Below, one piece after another: positions 1 through 8,069 of a stretch of DNA of 64,000 bases (its first letter is position 1; each line of letters opens with the position of its first letter). The stretch is taken from assembly GCF_014596525.1 (NCBI RefSeq), contig NZ_MSJP01000098.1, positions 1-64,000 on the forward strand. The letters are read 5' to 3'. This stretch comes from Streptomyces sp. CBMA291 (GTDB lineage Bacteria; Actinomycetota; Actinomycetes; Streptomycetales; Streptomycetaceae). The notes beneath the pieces were generated by a model. The model worked only from the letters and a program-made list of their open reading frames with translations, had not been told where the DNA came from and searched no databases. The position numbers and the translations under genes were made by a program.

Positions 1-2394
1 GCCGCCACCGGCGGGGCCACCGGCCGCCCCGGGACCCGCGGGGAGCCGGCCGCCCTGGGCCGCGGCGCCCGGAGGCACCGTGCCCTGACCGCCCGCGCCC
101 GGCTTGGGCATCGGCTTCTTGCCGCCCTGGGCGACGTCGACCGGGAGCATGACGAGGGCGGTGGTGCCGCCCGAGTCGGAGGGGCGCAGCTGGATGCGGA
201 TGCCGTGTCGCAGGGACAGGCGGCCGACCACGAACAGACCCATGCGGCGGGAGACCGAGACGTCCACGGTGGGCGGCGAGGCGAGCCGCTCGTTGATCGC
301 CGCGAGGTCCTCGGGGGAGAGGCCGATGCCGGTGTCGTGGATCTCCACGAGCACCCGGCCGTCGGGCAGCGCGTGACCGGTGACCCGGACCTTGGTCTGC
401 GGGGAGGAGAACGAGGTCGCGTTCTCCAGCAGCTCGGCGAGGAGGTGCACGAGGTCGTTGACGACCCGGCCGGCGACCTCGGTCGCGGGGACCGAGGACA
501 GTTCGATGCGCTCGTACTGCTCCACCTCGGACGCGGCGGCGCGCAGGACGTCGACCAGCGGGACCGGACGGGTCCAGCGGCGGCCCGGCTCCTCGCCCGC
601 GAGGACGAGGAGGTTCTCGCCGTTACGGCGCATGCGGGTCGCGAGGTGGTCGAGCTTGAAGAGCGAGGACAGCTGGTCCGGGTCGGCCTCGCGGGACTCC
701 AGTTCGGAGATGAGCGAGAGCTGACGCTGGATGAGGCCCTGGGAGCGGCGCGAGAGGTTGGTGAACATCGCGTTGACGTTGCCCCGGAGGAGGGCCTGCT
801 CGGCGGCGAGCCGGACCGCCTCGCGGTGCACCTCGTCGAAGGCCGCGGCCACCTGGCCGATCTCGTCCCGGGAGTGCACGCCGACGGACTCGACGGAGGT
901 GTCGACGTCCTGCGGGTCGGACTCGGAGAGCTGCTTGACCAGCTCGGGCAGCCGGTCCTGGGCGACCTTGGTCGCGGTGTCCTGGAGGCGGCGCAGCGAC
1001 CGGATCATGGACCGGGCGACGACGAAGGCGCCGACGAGCGAGACGCCGAGGACGAGGAGGATCAGCGCACCGTTGACGATGGCCTCGCGCTGCGACTCCT
1101 GGCGCAGCTCACGGGCCATGGTCTCCATGTCGCCGAGCAGCCCGCGCTCGATGCGGTTCATGGCGGCGATCTTGGTGCCGTACTCGTCGGTGAAGTTGAG
1201 GTGGCCGCGCTTGGCGCCGCTGGGCATCGCGTCGTCGGACTTCAGGACGCGCTCGGCGTACTTCTCGGCCGCGAGGATCGATGGGTTGCCGCTGTTGAGG
1301 GAGGCGGTCAGCTCGTTGGCGTCGCCGCCGGTCGACTCGTAGATCGCCTGGAAGGACTTGAGTTCGACGCCCTCGGAGTTGAGCGCGGCCTCGCCGTAGA
1401 GGCGGTCGCCCTGCTGGATGCGTCCGGGGGTCTTGTCGCTCTGCGGCAGGGCGCCGGCGATGATCGCCTGCTGGATGGAGGCGTACTCCTTGGCGGACGA
1501 GAACGCGGCGAGCGCGCGGGTCCGCTTGATCATCTCGGGGTTGCTGGTCGCCTGCGCCATGTCCTGGGACAGGCTGAGCAGCGAGCGGACGAGACGGCTG
1601 TACGCCTCGACCGTCACCGAGTGCGAGACGCCCTTCTCGTAGGCGTTGCCGCGGATCGTGTTGAGCTGGATGACCTGCGAGGCGATCTGGCTGACGTTCT
1701 GGCGGATGCTGCGCAGCGCCTCGTCGCCCTCGGTCGCCGGGATGTCCTCGGTGGCCTCGAGGAAGGCCTTGTACTCGCGGTCGGTCTTCCGCCGGTTGTT
1801 GGCGATCTGGTAGTCGCTGACCGGGCGCCCGTTGGCCAGCGGGCCCGCGGAGAGGTCGCGTTCGGCCTGGAGGGCCTGGGCGAGGTCGGTGGCCTCACGG
1901 GTCAGCTTGGTGAGCAGCTGCATGTGGTCGAGCTGCTCCATGTCGTGGAGCGACTCGTTGATGCGGATGCCGCCCAGGGTCGTCGCGGCGACCACGGGGA
2001 GGGTGAGCAGGGCGACCAGACGCGTGGAGATGCGCCAGTTGCGCAGGGCTATTCGCGGGCCGACCTCGTTCTCGGCGCGGGGCTTGACGGGTGCCTCGGC
2101 CGACTCGGCGGGGGCGGCACCGGCGTTCGGATGCCTGCCGCCGTCACCGGTCTCGCCGGACGGGCCCTGGCCCTGCGGCCGGCCCGGGTCCTTGCCCTGC
2201 TTCTTGCCTTGGCTCCTGCCCTGCTTCTTGTCCTGCTTCTTGTCCTGGTTCGGATTCTTGCCCTGGTGGGGGGTGCGCGGGGCCGAGGGACCGCGGTCGG
2301 TCCCGGCGCGCGGTTCCTGCTCCGCCGGAGCATCCGCGCGGCCCTGGTGGGCCTGGGCGGACCCGGAGCCATCCCTCTTGAAACGTCCCTGCAC
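1..2394 (-). CDS. cvnA: Conservon-type nitrate/nitrite-sensor histidine kinase (CvnA-like), C-terminus outside window
   Basis: Membrane sensor kinase-like protein of a Streptomyces conservon, the four-gene unit (A-D) that ends in a small GTPase. The visible 798 codons start at a GTG (complement 2394-2392) with an AGAGG about 11 nt upstream. In order: a cytoplasmic K/Q/G-rich extension (about residues 1-115, with repeated KKQ and QGK units), TM1 (about 124-143), an extracytoplasmic helical sensing domain (about 150-400), TM2 (about 431-455), HAMP, then a GHKL ATPase with an N-box (ELLENATSF), a G1 box (DTGIGLS) and a G2-like segment (GLFVVGRL). It ends in a Gly/Pro-rich tail cut by the window edge. 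No canonical H-box with an acceptor histidine was recognised, as is common in this family. The downstream conservon genes would lie to the left. Family assignment is firm; the signal sensed is unknown. Confidence 0.9.
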   Translation of the reverse strand, partial: MQGRFKRDGSGSAQAHQGRADAPAEQEPRAGTDRGPSAPRTPHQGKNPNQDKKQDKKQGRSQGKKQGKDPGRPQGQGPSGETGDGGRHPNAGAAPAESAEAPVKPRAENEVGPRIALRNWRISTRLVALLTLPVVAATTLGGIRINESLHDMEQLDHMQLLTKLTREATDLAQALQAERDLSAGPLANGRPVSDYQIANNRRKTDREYKAFLEATEDIPATEGDEALRSIRQNVSQIASQVIQLNTIRGNAYEKGVSHSVTVEAYSRLVRSLLSLSQDMAQATSNPEMIKRTRALAAFSSAKEYASIQQAIIAGALPQSDKTPGRIQQGDRLYGEAALNSEGVELKSFQAIYESTGGDANELTASLNSGNPSILAAEKYAERVLKSDDAMPSGAKRGHLNFTDEYGTKIAAMNRIERGLLGDMETMARELRQESQREAIVNGALILLVLGVSLVGAFVVARSMIRSLRRLQDTATKVAQDRLPELVKQLSESDPQDVDTSVESVGVHSRDEIGQVAAAFDEVHREAVRLAAEQALLRGNVNAMFTNLSRRSQGLIQRQLSLISELESREADPDQLSSLFKLDHLATRMRRNGENLLVLAGEEPGRRWTRPVPLVDVLRAAASEVEQYERIELSSVPATEVAGRVVNDLVHLLAELLENATSFSSPQTKVRVTGHALPDGRVLVEIHDTGIGLSPEDLAAINERLASPPTVDVSVSRRMGLFVVGRLSLRHGIRIQLRPSDSGGTTALVMLPVDVAQGGKKPMPKPGAGGQGTVPPGAAAQGGRLPAGPGAAGGPAGGG

Positions 2395-2978
2395 TAGCGT
2401 CGCAACCTCTGGACCAGGCGTCCTTCCGGGTGAACGGAGAGGACGGTTTCGGCGTCGGCGGGGCGCGTGGAACGCCCCAGGTGGTCGTCGTGACCGGCGC
2501 AGTTCCCCCTTCTCCGCCACTTGGCCGACGCTGCGTTGCGCCCCCTGCGCGTCGGCCTGTAAAACCCGCGGCGGTGCGGGAATTCCAGCACAGAGGAGGA
2601 TCTCCAACAAGGGCCGCGTGTCGCACCGGGAAGTGAATGACAACCCGTGCCCGCGGGGTCACCCGATGTAGAAGATGATCACGGAGGATTCGGACTTTTC
2701 CTCTCCAATGAGTGGGCGTACCCCTGTGTCCCAGTCGCCATGATCAGGAGCGGAATAGAACATTCAGTGGCGTAATGTCCCTTTCTAAGGAAGCGGGACC
2801 CCGCCCGGAATGCCGGAAATGCCCACCCATGGGTGAGCAAACTCACACAGTAATCGGCGTCCAGGCCCTGCGTACGCGGGGAATCCCATGCTTAGCCTGA
2901 CGCTTTACACCCCCTCGCGCCCGTACGAGTTCGCGCCCGTACGAGGCGCCCGTACCGGAACAAGGTCAGATCACCGCG
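2395..2978. other. Intergenic region between cvnA and the small ORF
   Basis: This 584 bp divergent region holds no convincing gene. It must contain the promoter of the kinase gene and probably that of the small rightward gene. About 2650-2890 is less GC-rich than its surroundings. Two overlapping palindromes lie at 2824-2835 (CACCCATGGGTG) and 2833-2846 (GTGAG, 4 nt, CTCAC). A 15-nt direct repeat (TCGCGCCCGTACGAG) occurs at 2915-2929 and 2931-2945. Confidence 0.5.
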
Positions 2979-3191
2979 ATGAAGACGACGACGCCCGGGA
3001 CGCCCGGAAACACGGCCAACCCCCGCCGCTCCACCCTCGTCCACCTCACGGACGCCGCAGAACTCGGCCGGGGTGCCCAGCCTGAGTACGCGGTCGAACT
3101 CCCCGCCCGCACGGCCAACCCGCGCCGCACCATCCTCATGCAGCCCCCCGCGCCGTTCGAGCCCCAGCCCTACGTCACCCTGGCCCGCTGA
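2979..3191 (+). CDS. Hypothetical 70-residue protein with a duplicated TANPRR motif
   Basis: Function not recognised. The frame is probably real because about nine in ten codons end in G or C, as in the neighbouring genes. The ATG has only a weak AAGG-type site about 13 nt upstream. The protein carries the same segment twice: TANPRRSTLV at about residues 12-21 and TANPRRTILM at about 45-54. The DNA matches closely over 29 nt (from 3012 and from 3111), so this is a duplication. The C-terminus is rich in Pro and aromatics (QPPAPFEPQPYVTLAR). No signal peptide, cysteine pair or membrane segment is visible. It lies between the conservon kinase and an FAH-family gene and is probably monocistronic. 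It could be a small regulatory or structural protein; a precursor peptide is only a speculation. Confidence 0.55.
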   Translation: MKTTTPGTPGNTANPRRSTLVHLTDAAELGRGAQPEYAVELPARTANPRRTILMQPPAPFEPQPYVTLAR

Positions 3192-3352
3192 CCCGGGGCC
3201 TTCCCCTTCCGGAAGAGACGACCCGGGCGTGACCCCCGCCTCCTGTGACGCGTGTCATGGGAGGCCGTGATACCGCAGGTCGACAGTCCCCTCGCCGCGT
3301 TAGCCTGGAGCGTCAGACTCCAGCCAGCATCAAGTGAGGGGCGACAGCACTC

Positions 3353-4147
3353 GTGCGCATCGCCAGATTCTCCATCGACGGCAATGTGGCCTTCGGCGCC
3401 GTCGAGGGCGAGGGAACCGTCGAGTCCGGTGGCCTCGTCCTCGACATCATCAAGGGCATCCCGTACACCGACTTCGAGCTGAGCGGCACCAAGGTCCCGC
3501 TCAGCAAGGTACGGCTCCTCCCGCCCGTGCTCCCCAACAAGGTCGTGGCCATCGGCCGCAACTACGCGGAGCACGCCGCCGAACTCGGCAACGAGGTCCC
3601 CGACGTCCCCGTCGCCTTCTTCAAGCCCACCACCTCGGTGATCGGCCCCGGCGACGCCATCGAGTACCCCTCCTTCTCCCAGGAGCTGCACCACGAGGCC
3701 GAGCTGGCCGTGGTGATCGGCCGCATGTGCCGCGAGGTGCCCCGGGAGCGCGTCAAGGACGTCGTCTTCGGCTACACCTGCGCCAACGACGTCACCGCCC
3801 GCGACGCCCAGAAGCGCGAGAAGCAGTGGGCCCGCGCCAAGGGCTTCGACACCTCCTGCCCCCTGGGCCCCTGGGTGGAGACCGGCCTCAGCCTGGCGGA
3901 CGCCGGCGACCTGACCGTCCAGGCCACGGTCAACGGCGAACAACGCCAGCTGGGCCGGACGAGCGACATGATCCGCTCCATCGAGGACCTGGTCGTCCAC
4001 ATCACCGAGGCCATGACGCTGCTCCCCGGCGACGTCATCCTCACCGGCACCCCCGCCGGGGTCGGCCCCCTCAACGTCGGCGACGAGGTCGCCGTCACCA
4101 TCGAAGGCATCGGCACTCTCACCAATAAGGTGATCAAGCGTGGCTAA
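3353..4147 (+). CDS. Fumarylacetoacetate hydrolase (FAH) family protein
   Basis: Probable metal-dependent C-C bond hydrolase, decarboxylase or tautomerase acting on 2-oxo/acyl-pyruvate type substrates in the cytoplasm; the substrate cannot be read from sequence. It has 264 residues, typical of the short FAHD family. Expected metal ligands are visible as E115 and E117 (HHEAELAVVIG) and D146 (CANDVTARD), with the GRNYAEHAAE entry motif at about 68-77 and TGTPAGVG at about 231-238. GTG start at 3353 with GAGGGG about 12 nt upstream. The last 8 nt overlap the GTG of gltX, so the two are likely translationally coupled, an arrangement conserved in Streptomyces. Confidence 0.9.
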   Translation: MRIARFSIDGNVAFGAVEGEGTVESGGLVLDIIKGIPYTDFELSGTKVPLSKVRLLPPVLPNKVVAIGRNYAEHAAELGNEVPDVPVAFFKPTTSVIGPGDAIEYPSFSQELHHEAELAVVIGRMCREVPRERVKDVVFGYTCANDVTARDAQKREKQWARAKGFDTSCPLGPWVETGLSLADAGDLTVQATVNGEQRQLGRTSDMIRSIEDLVVHITEAMTLLPGDVILTGTPAGVGPLNVGDEVAVTIEGIGTLTNKVIKRG

Positions 4148-5615
4148 CGCGAATATCCGCGTCCGTTTCTGTCCCTCGCCGACCGGCAACCCGCACGTGG
4201 GCCTGGTCCGCACCGCCCTCTTCAACTGGGCCTTCGCCCGGCACAACGAGGGCACCATGGTCTTCCGCATCGAGGACACCGACGCGGCGCGCGACTCCGA
4301 GGAGTCGTACAACCAGCTGCTCGACTCCCTCAAGTGGCTCGGCCTCGACTGGGACGAGGGCCCGGAGGTCGGCGGCCCGCACGAGCCCTACCGCCAGTCG
4401 CAGCGGATGGACATCTACAAGGACGTCGCCGACAAGCTGCTCGCCGGCGGGTACGCGTACCCCTGCTACTGCACCACCGAGGAGCTCGACGAGCGCCGCG
4501 ACGCCGCCCGCGCCGCCGGCCGCCCCTCCGGCTACGACGGCCACTGCCGCGACCTCACCGCCGAGCAGAAGGCCGCCTACGAGGCCGAGGGCCGCGCGGC
4601 GATCGTCCGCTTCCGGATGCCCGACGAGCCGATCACCTTCACCGACCTGGTCCGCGGCGAGCTGACCTTCACCCCGGAGAACGTGCCGGACTACGGCATC
4701 CTCCGGGCCAACGGCGCCCCGCTCTACACCCTGGTCAACCCGGTCGACGACGCCCTGATGGACATCACCCACGTCCTGCGCGGCGAGGACCTGCTCTCCT
4801 CCACCCCCCGCCAGGTCGCGCTCTACAAGGCGCTGATGGAGCTGGGCATCGCCAAGGAGATCCCCTCCTTCGGCCACCTGCCCTACGTCATGGGCGAGGG
4901 CAACAAGAAGCTCTCCAAGCGCGACCCGCAGGCCTCCCTCAACCTCTACCGGGAGCGCGGCTTCCTCCCCGAGGGCCTGCTGAACTACCTCTCGCTCCTC
5001 GGCTGGTCCTTCTCGGCCGACCGCGACCTCTTCACCATCCCCGAGATGGTGTCGAAGTTCGACATCGCCGACGTCAACGCCAACCCGGCGCGCTTCGACC
5101 TCAAGAAGGCCGAGTCGATCAACGCCGACCACATCCGGATGCTGGACCCGACGGCCTTCGCCCAGGCCTGCGCGCCCTGGCTCCAGGCCCCCCGCGCCCC
5201 CTGGGCGCCCGAGGACTTCGACACCGCCGCCTGGGAGGCCATCGCGCCGCACGCCCAGACCCGGCTGACCGTCCTCTCGGACATCACGGCCAACGTGGAC
5301 TTCCTCTTCCTGCCCGAGCCGGTCTTCGACCAGGCCTCGTGGGACAAGGCGATGAAGGGCGAGCCCGCGGCCCTGCTCACCACGGCCCGCGAGAAGCTCG
5401 TGGACGCCGACTGGAGCGACCCCGAGTCCCTGAAGAACGCGGTCCTGGCCGCCGGCGAGGTCCACGGCCTCAAGCTCGGCAAGGCCCAGGCCCCGGTCCG
5501 GGTCGCCGTCACCGGCCGCACGGTCGGCCTGCCGCTCTTCGAGTCGCTGGAGGTCCTGGGCAAGGAGAAGACCCTGGCCCGCGTCGACGCGGCCCTGGCG
5601 AAGCTCACCGCCTGA
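4140..5615 (+). CDS. gltX: Glutamyl-tRNA synthetase
   Basis: Class I aminoacyl-tRNA synthetase that charges tRNA-Glu. In actinobacteria it is usually non-discriminating and also makes Glu-tRNA-Gln for the GatCAB amidotransferase. It has 491 residues. The HIGH-type motif is at about 12-21 (PSPTGNPHVG) and the KMSKS-type motif is KLSKR at about 257-261; the C-terminal anticodon-binding part follows. The GTG start overlaps the end of the FAH gene by 8 nt. A cluster of three tRNA-Glu and two tRNA-Gln genes lies less than 900 bp downstream, so the enzyme and its substrates are neighbours. Identification is secure. Confidence 0.97.
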   Translation: MANANIRVRFCPSPTGNPHVGLVRTALFNWAFARHNEGTMVFRIEDTDAARDSEESYNQLLDSLKWLGLDWDEGPEVGGPHEPYRQSQRMDIYKDVADKLLAGGYAYPCYCTTEELDERRDAARAAGRPSGYDGHCRDLTAEQKAAYEAEGRAAIVRFRMPDEPITFTDLVRGELTFTPENVPDYGILRANGAPLYTLVNPVDDALMDITHVLRGEDLLSSTPRQVALYKALMELGIAKEIPSFGHLPYVMGEGNKKLSKRDPQASLNLYRERGFLPEGLLNYLSLLGWSFSADRDLFTIPEMVSKFDIADVNANPARFDLKKAESINADHIRMLDPTAFAQACAPWLQAPRAPWAPEDFDTAAWEAIAPHAQTRLTVLSDITANVDFLFLPEPVFDQASWDKAMKGEPAALLTTAREKLVDADWSDPESLKNAVLAAGEVHGLKLGKAQAPVRVAVTGRTVGLPLFESLEVLGKEKTLARVDAALAKLTA

Positions 5616-5641
5616 CCCGCTCCGCGCGGTACGGTCCTGCC

Positions 5642-6364
5642 ATGGCCATACGCGCGGTGCTGTGGGACGTCGACGACACGCTCTTCGACTACGCCCGTGC
5701 CGATCACCTCGGCATGGGCGCACACCTGACGGCCGAGGGCCTGGTGGACGGATTCGACTCCGTCGACCAGGCCCTCCGTCGTTGGCGGGAGCTGACCACG
5801 CTCCACTGGCGCCGCTTCGAGGCGGGCGGGATCGCCTTCGAGGAACAGCGCAGGGACCGCGTCCGGGACTTCCTCGGGGCGCCGGGGCTCACCGCCGCCG
5901 AGGCCGACGCCTGGTTCGGCCGGTACCTCGTCCACTACGAGACCGCCTGGACGCTCTTCCCCGACACCCTGCCCGTCCTCGACGTCCTGGCCGATGACTA
6001 TCGTCACGCGATCCTGTCGAACTCCAGCATCCGCAACCAGGACCGCAAACTCCGGGTCCTGGGCATACGGGACCGCTTCGAGACCGTTCTGTGCGCCGCC
6101 GAGCTGGGCGTGGCCAAACCGGCCCCCGAGGCCTTCCACGCCGCCTGTACGGCCCTTGACCTGCGCCCGAGTGAAGTGGCGTACGTGGGGGACCAGCCCG
6201 ACATCGACGCGAGGGGCGCGGCGGAGGCGGGGCTTCGGGGCATCTGGCTGGACCGCGCGGACACCGGCGGACGCCCCGGTCTGGACCGGATCACGAGCCT
6301 CCGCCAGCTCCCTTCCCTGCTCGGCGGGGGTACCCGTTTTGGAGCGGGGTCCACCTTCGGGTAA
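5642..6364 (+). CDS. HAD-superfamily hydrolase
   Basis: Cytoplasmic phosphatase-like HAD hydrolase of 240 residues; substrate unknown. Motif I is DVDDT at residues 9-13 (nucleophile D9, acid/base D11), motif II is in SNSS (about 126-129), the motif III lysine is in ELGVAKPAP and motif IV is GDQPDIDARGA. An alpha-helical cap lies between motifs I and II, as in subfamily I. ATG start 26 nt after gltX, probably cotranscribed. It could be a haloacid dehalogenase-type or pyrimidine nucleotidase-like enzyme. Confidence 0.88.
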   Translation: MAIRAVLWDVDDTLFDYARADHLGMGAHLTAEGLVDGFDSVDQALRRWRELTTLHWRRFEAGGIAFEEQRRDRVRDFLGAPGLTAAEADAWFGRYLVHYETAWTLFPDTLPVLDVLADDYRHAILSNSSIRNQDRKLRVLGIRDRFETVLCAAELGVAKPAPEAFHAACTALDLRPSEVAYVGDQPDIDARGAAEAGLRGIWLDRADTGGRPGLDRITSLRQLPSLLGGGTRFGAGSTFG

Positions 6365-6456
6365 TGTTCTTCCTGCGCCGAGGGGAACAAGCCGAAAGGC
6401 AAGAACCCGGAAAGCGCAAGCGGAACAAGATCCCCCTCGCGGGGAGGTTGTCCCGG

Positions 6457-6528
6457 TGGCCTATGGTGTAATTGGCAGCACGACTGATTCTGGTTCAGTT
6501 AGTCTTGGTTCGAGTCCAGGTAGGCCAG
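6457..6528 (+). tRNA. tRNA-Gln (CTG anticodon), copy 1
   Basis: 72-nt cloverleaf. The acceptor stem TGGCCTA/TAGGCCA is perfectly paired with discriminator G6528. The anticodon stem ACTGA/TCAGT encloses loop TTCTGGT with anticodon CTG at 6490-6492. The T-loop is TTCGAGT. CCA is not encoded. Identical to copy 2 at 6822. Confidence 0.96.
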
Positions 6529-6569
6529 CTCGCAGAGCTCATCTGCAACCGTGGATTGGCATCCACAAA

Positions 6570-6642
6570 GCCCCCGTTGTGTAGCGGCCTAGCACGCCGC
6601 CCTCTCAAGGCGGTAGCGCCGGTTCGAATCCGGTCGGGGGTA
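6570..6642 (+). tRNA. tRNA-Glu (CTC anticodon), copy 1
   Basis: 73-nt cloverleaf. The acceptor stem GCCCCCG/CGGGGGT has a G-U first pair and discriminator A6642. The anticodon stem CCGCC/GGCGG holds loop CTCTCAA with anticodon CTC at 6604-6606. T-loop TTCGAAT. First of three identical copies. tRNA-Glu also feeds tetrapyrrole synthesis in organisms using the C5 pathway. Confidence 0.96.
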
Positions 6643-6726
6643 CTGATCCATCCTGTGGAACACTTGGGTAGCTCCCGGTGAATCCACGGTGACATCACCC
6701 GGCTCTGGCCGGGTGGGATCGCTAGG

Positions 6727-6799
6727 GCCCCCGTTGTGTAGCGGCCTAGCACGCCGCCCTCTCAAGGCGGTAGCGCCGGTTCGAATCCGGTCGGGGGTA
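6727..6799 (+). tRNA. tRNA-Glu (CTC anticodon), copy 2
   Basis: Sequence-identical to the tRNA-Glu at 6570-6642 over all 73 nt (anticodon CTC, acceptor GCCCCCG/CGGGGGT). The spacer from copy 1 is unrelated to the other spacers, so the duplication is limited to the tRNA units. Confidence 0.96.
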
Positions 6800-6821
6800 C
6801 CAACTGGTCCTTTGGTTCCAG

Positions 6822-6893
6822 TGGCCTATGGTGTAATTGGCAGCACGACTGATTCTGGTTCAGTTAGTCTTGGTTCGAGTCCAGGTAGGCCAG
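6822..6893 (+). tRNA. tRNA-Gln (CTG anticodon), copy 2
   Basis: Identical to the tRNA-Gln at 6457-6528 over 72 nt, anticodon CTG, and 22 nt downstream of the second tRNA-Glu. Probably part of one polycistronic tRNA precursor. Confidence 0.96.
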
Positions 6894-6934
6894 CGCAGTA
6901 AATCCAGGCGGTTCATCGCATGGAGCAAGATCTT

Positions 6935-7007
6935 GCCCCCGTTGTGTAGCGGCCTAGCACGCCGCCCTCTCAAGGCGGTAGCGCCGGTTCGAATCCGGTC
7001 GGGGGTA
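6935..7007 (+). tRNA. tRNA-Glu (CTC anticodon), copy 3
   Basis: Third identical tRNA-Glu copy (CTC anticodon, 73 nt). It is followed within 10 nt by a strong hairpin that probably terminates the tRNA transcript. Confidence 0.96.
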
Positions 7008-7014
7008 CAAGATG

Positions 7015-7046
7015 AGGAAGCCCTTCCCTTCGGGGGAGGGCTTCTT
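7015..7046 (+). terminator. Rho-independent terminator of the tRNA cluster
   Basis: GAAGCCCT...AGGGCTTC hairpin (7017-7044) with a TTCG-type apex, directly behind the last tRNA-Glu gene. There is only a weak T-run, as usual in Streptomyces. Confidence 0.75.
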
Positions 7047-7212
7047 CGCTGTCCGGAGCCGTCGGCGCTGTCGGAGCTGTCCGGACCGGCGGAACCGTCC
7101 GGACTGGCCGGACCGTAGGGACTGTCGGGACCGTCCGGGGCCGGGGTACAACTCCGGCCCACCGCTGCGGCGTTGGAGCGGTGGGCCGGGATCGTACGAG
7201 GGGACGGGAGGA

Positions 7213-7929
7213 TCAGCCGGTGCGGCGGAGCGCTTCGGAGAGACGGGCGGCGGCGTCGATGACCGCCTGCGCGTGCATACGGCCGGGGTGGCGGGTCAGA
7301 CGCTCGATCGGGCCGGAGACCGACACGGCGGCCACCACACGGTTCGACGGGCCGCGCACGGGCGCGGAGACGGACGCGACACCCGGCTCCCGCTCGCCGA
7401 TCGACTGGGCCCAGCCGCGGCGTCGCACACCCGAAAGGGCCGTCGCCGTGAAGCGGGCGCCCTGGAGGCCCCGGTGCAGCCGCTCGGGCTCCTCCCAGGC
7501 CATCAGGATCTGCGCCGACGAACCGGCCTTCATCGTCAGTGTCGAGCCGACCGGGACCGTGTCCCGCAGACCCGAGAGCCGCTCGGCCGCCGCCACACAG
7601 ATCCGCATGTCGCCCTGGCGCCGGTAGAGCTGGGCGCTCTCGCCGGTGACGTCCCGCAGATGCGTGAGCACCGGGCCCGCCGTCGCGAGGAGACGATCCT
7701 CGCCGGCCGCCGCCGCCAGCTCCGCGAGACGCGGTCCGAGAATGAACCGGCCCTGCATGTCACGCGCCACCATGCGGTGGTGTTCCAGTGCCACGGCGAG
7801 ACGATGTGCCGTGGGTCGTGCGAGTCCCGTCGCCGCGACCAGACCTGCGAGGGTGGCCGGACCGGACTCCAGGGCGCTCAGGACAAGGGCTGCCTTGTCG
7901 AGAACGCCTACGCCGCTAGAGTTGTCCAT
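7213..7929 (-). CDS. ndgR: IclR-family regulator NdgR
   Basis: DNA-binding regulator of 238 residues, the size and sequence type of NdgR/AreB, which control leucine and other amino-acid genes and influence growth and antibiotic production in Streptomyces. A winged HTH occupies about residues 10-60 (recognition helix near ARPTAHRLAVALE) and the IclR effector domain the rest. Start is the ATG at complement 7929-7927 (MDNSSGVG); an upstream GTG at 7950 would only add seven residues. It is divergent from leuC with a 140 bp shared promoter region holding a perfect inverted repeat. In S. coelicolor and S. clavuligerus this regulator is known to bind the leuC upstream region. Confidence 0.93.
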   Translation of the reverse strand: MDNSSGVGVLDKAALVLSALESGPATLAGLVAATGLARPTAHRLAVALEHHRMVARDMQGRFILGPRLAELAAAAGEDRLLATAGPVLTHLRDVTGESAQLYRRQGDMRICVAAAERLSGLRDTVPVGSTLTMKAGSSAQILMAWEEPERLHRGLQGARFTATALSGVRRRGWAQSIGEREPGVASVSAPVRGPSNRVVAAVSVSGPIERLTRHPGRMHAQAVIDAAARLSEALRRTG

Positions 7930-7953
7930 GCAACGATACTCGCGTCTCACTCT

Positions 7954-7990
7954 GTGAAACGCAAGTTCAATTTTCCCAGGAACTTGTCAC
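7954..7990. promoter_or_regulatory. Inverted repeat in ndgR-leuC intergenic region, candidate NdgR operator
   Basis: CAAGTTC (7962-7968) and GAACTTG (7980-7986) form a perfect 7-bp inverted repeat with an 11-nt AT-rich spacer. Flanking GTGA (7954-7957) and TCAC (7987-7990) extend the symmetry imperfectly. It lies between the two divergent start codons. NdgR/AreB binding to this intergenic region is established in other species; that this repeat is the site is my inference. Confidence 0.55.
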
Positions 7991-8069
7991 TCTGGTCCGG
8001 CGGCCGCCGAGCGGTCCGCGGAACGGGTCTCTAGTTGTGCCGACGCAGACGTCGGCCGGAGGGAAAGCG

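Noticed and set aside
205..2397. A 730-codon open frame on the plus strand
   Set aside because: It is antisense to the sensor kinase, whose translation shows real TM, HAMP and ATPase motifs. Long antisense frames are expected from extreme third-position GC.
2712..2900. 62-codon frame in the cvnA upstream region
   Set aside because: Codon third positions are not GC-biased and it overlaps palindromic regulatory sequence.
6472..7118. Several short frames across 6472-7162
   Set aside because: They read through tRNA genes and the terminator; repeated peptides arise from the identical tRNA copies.
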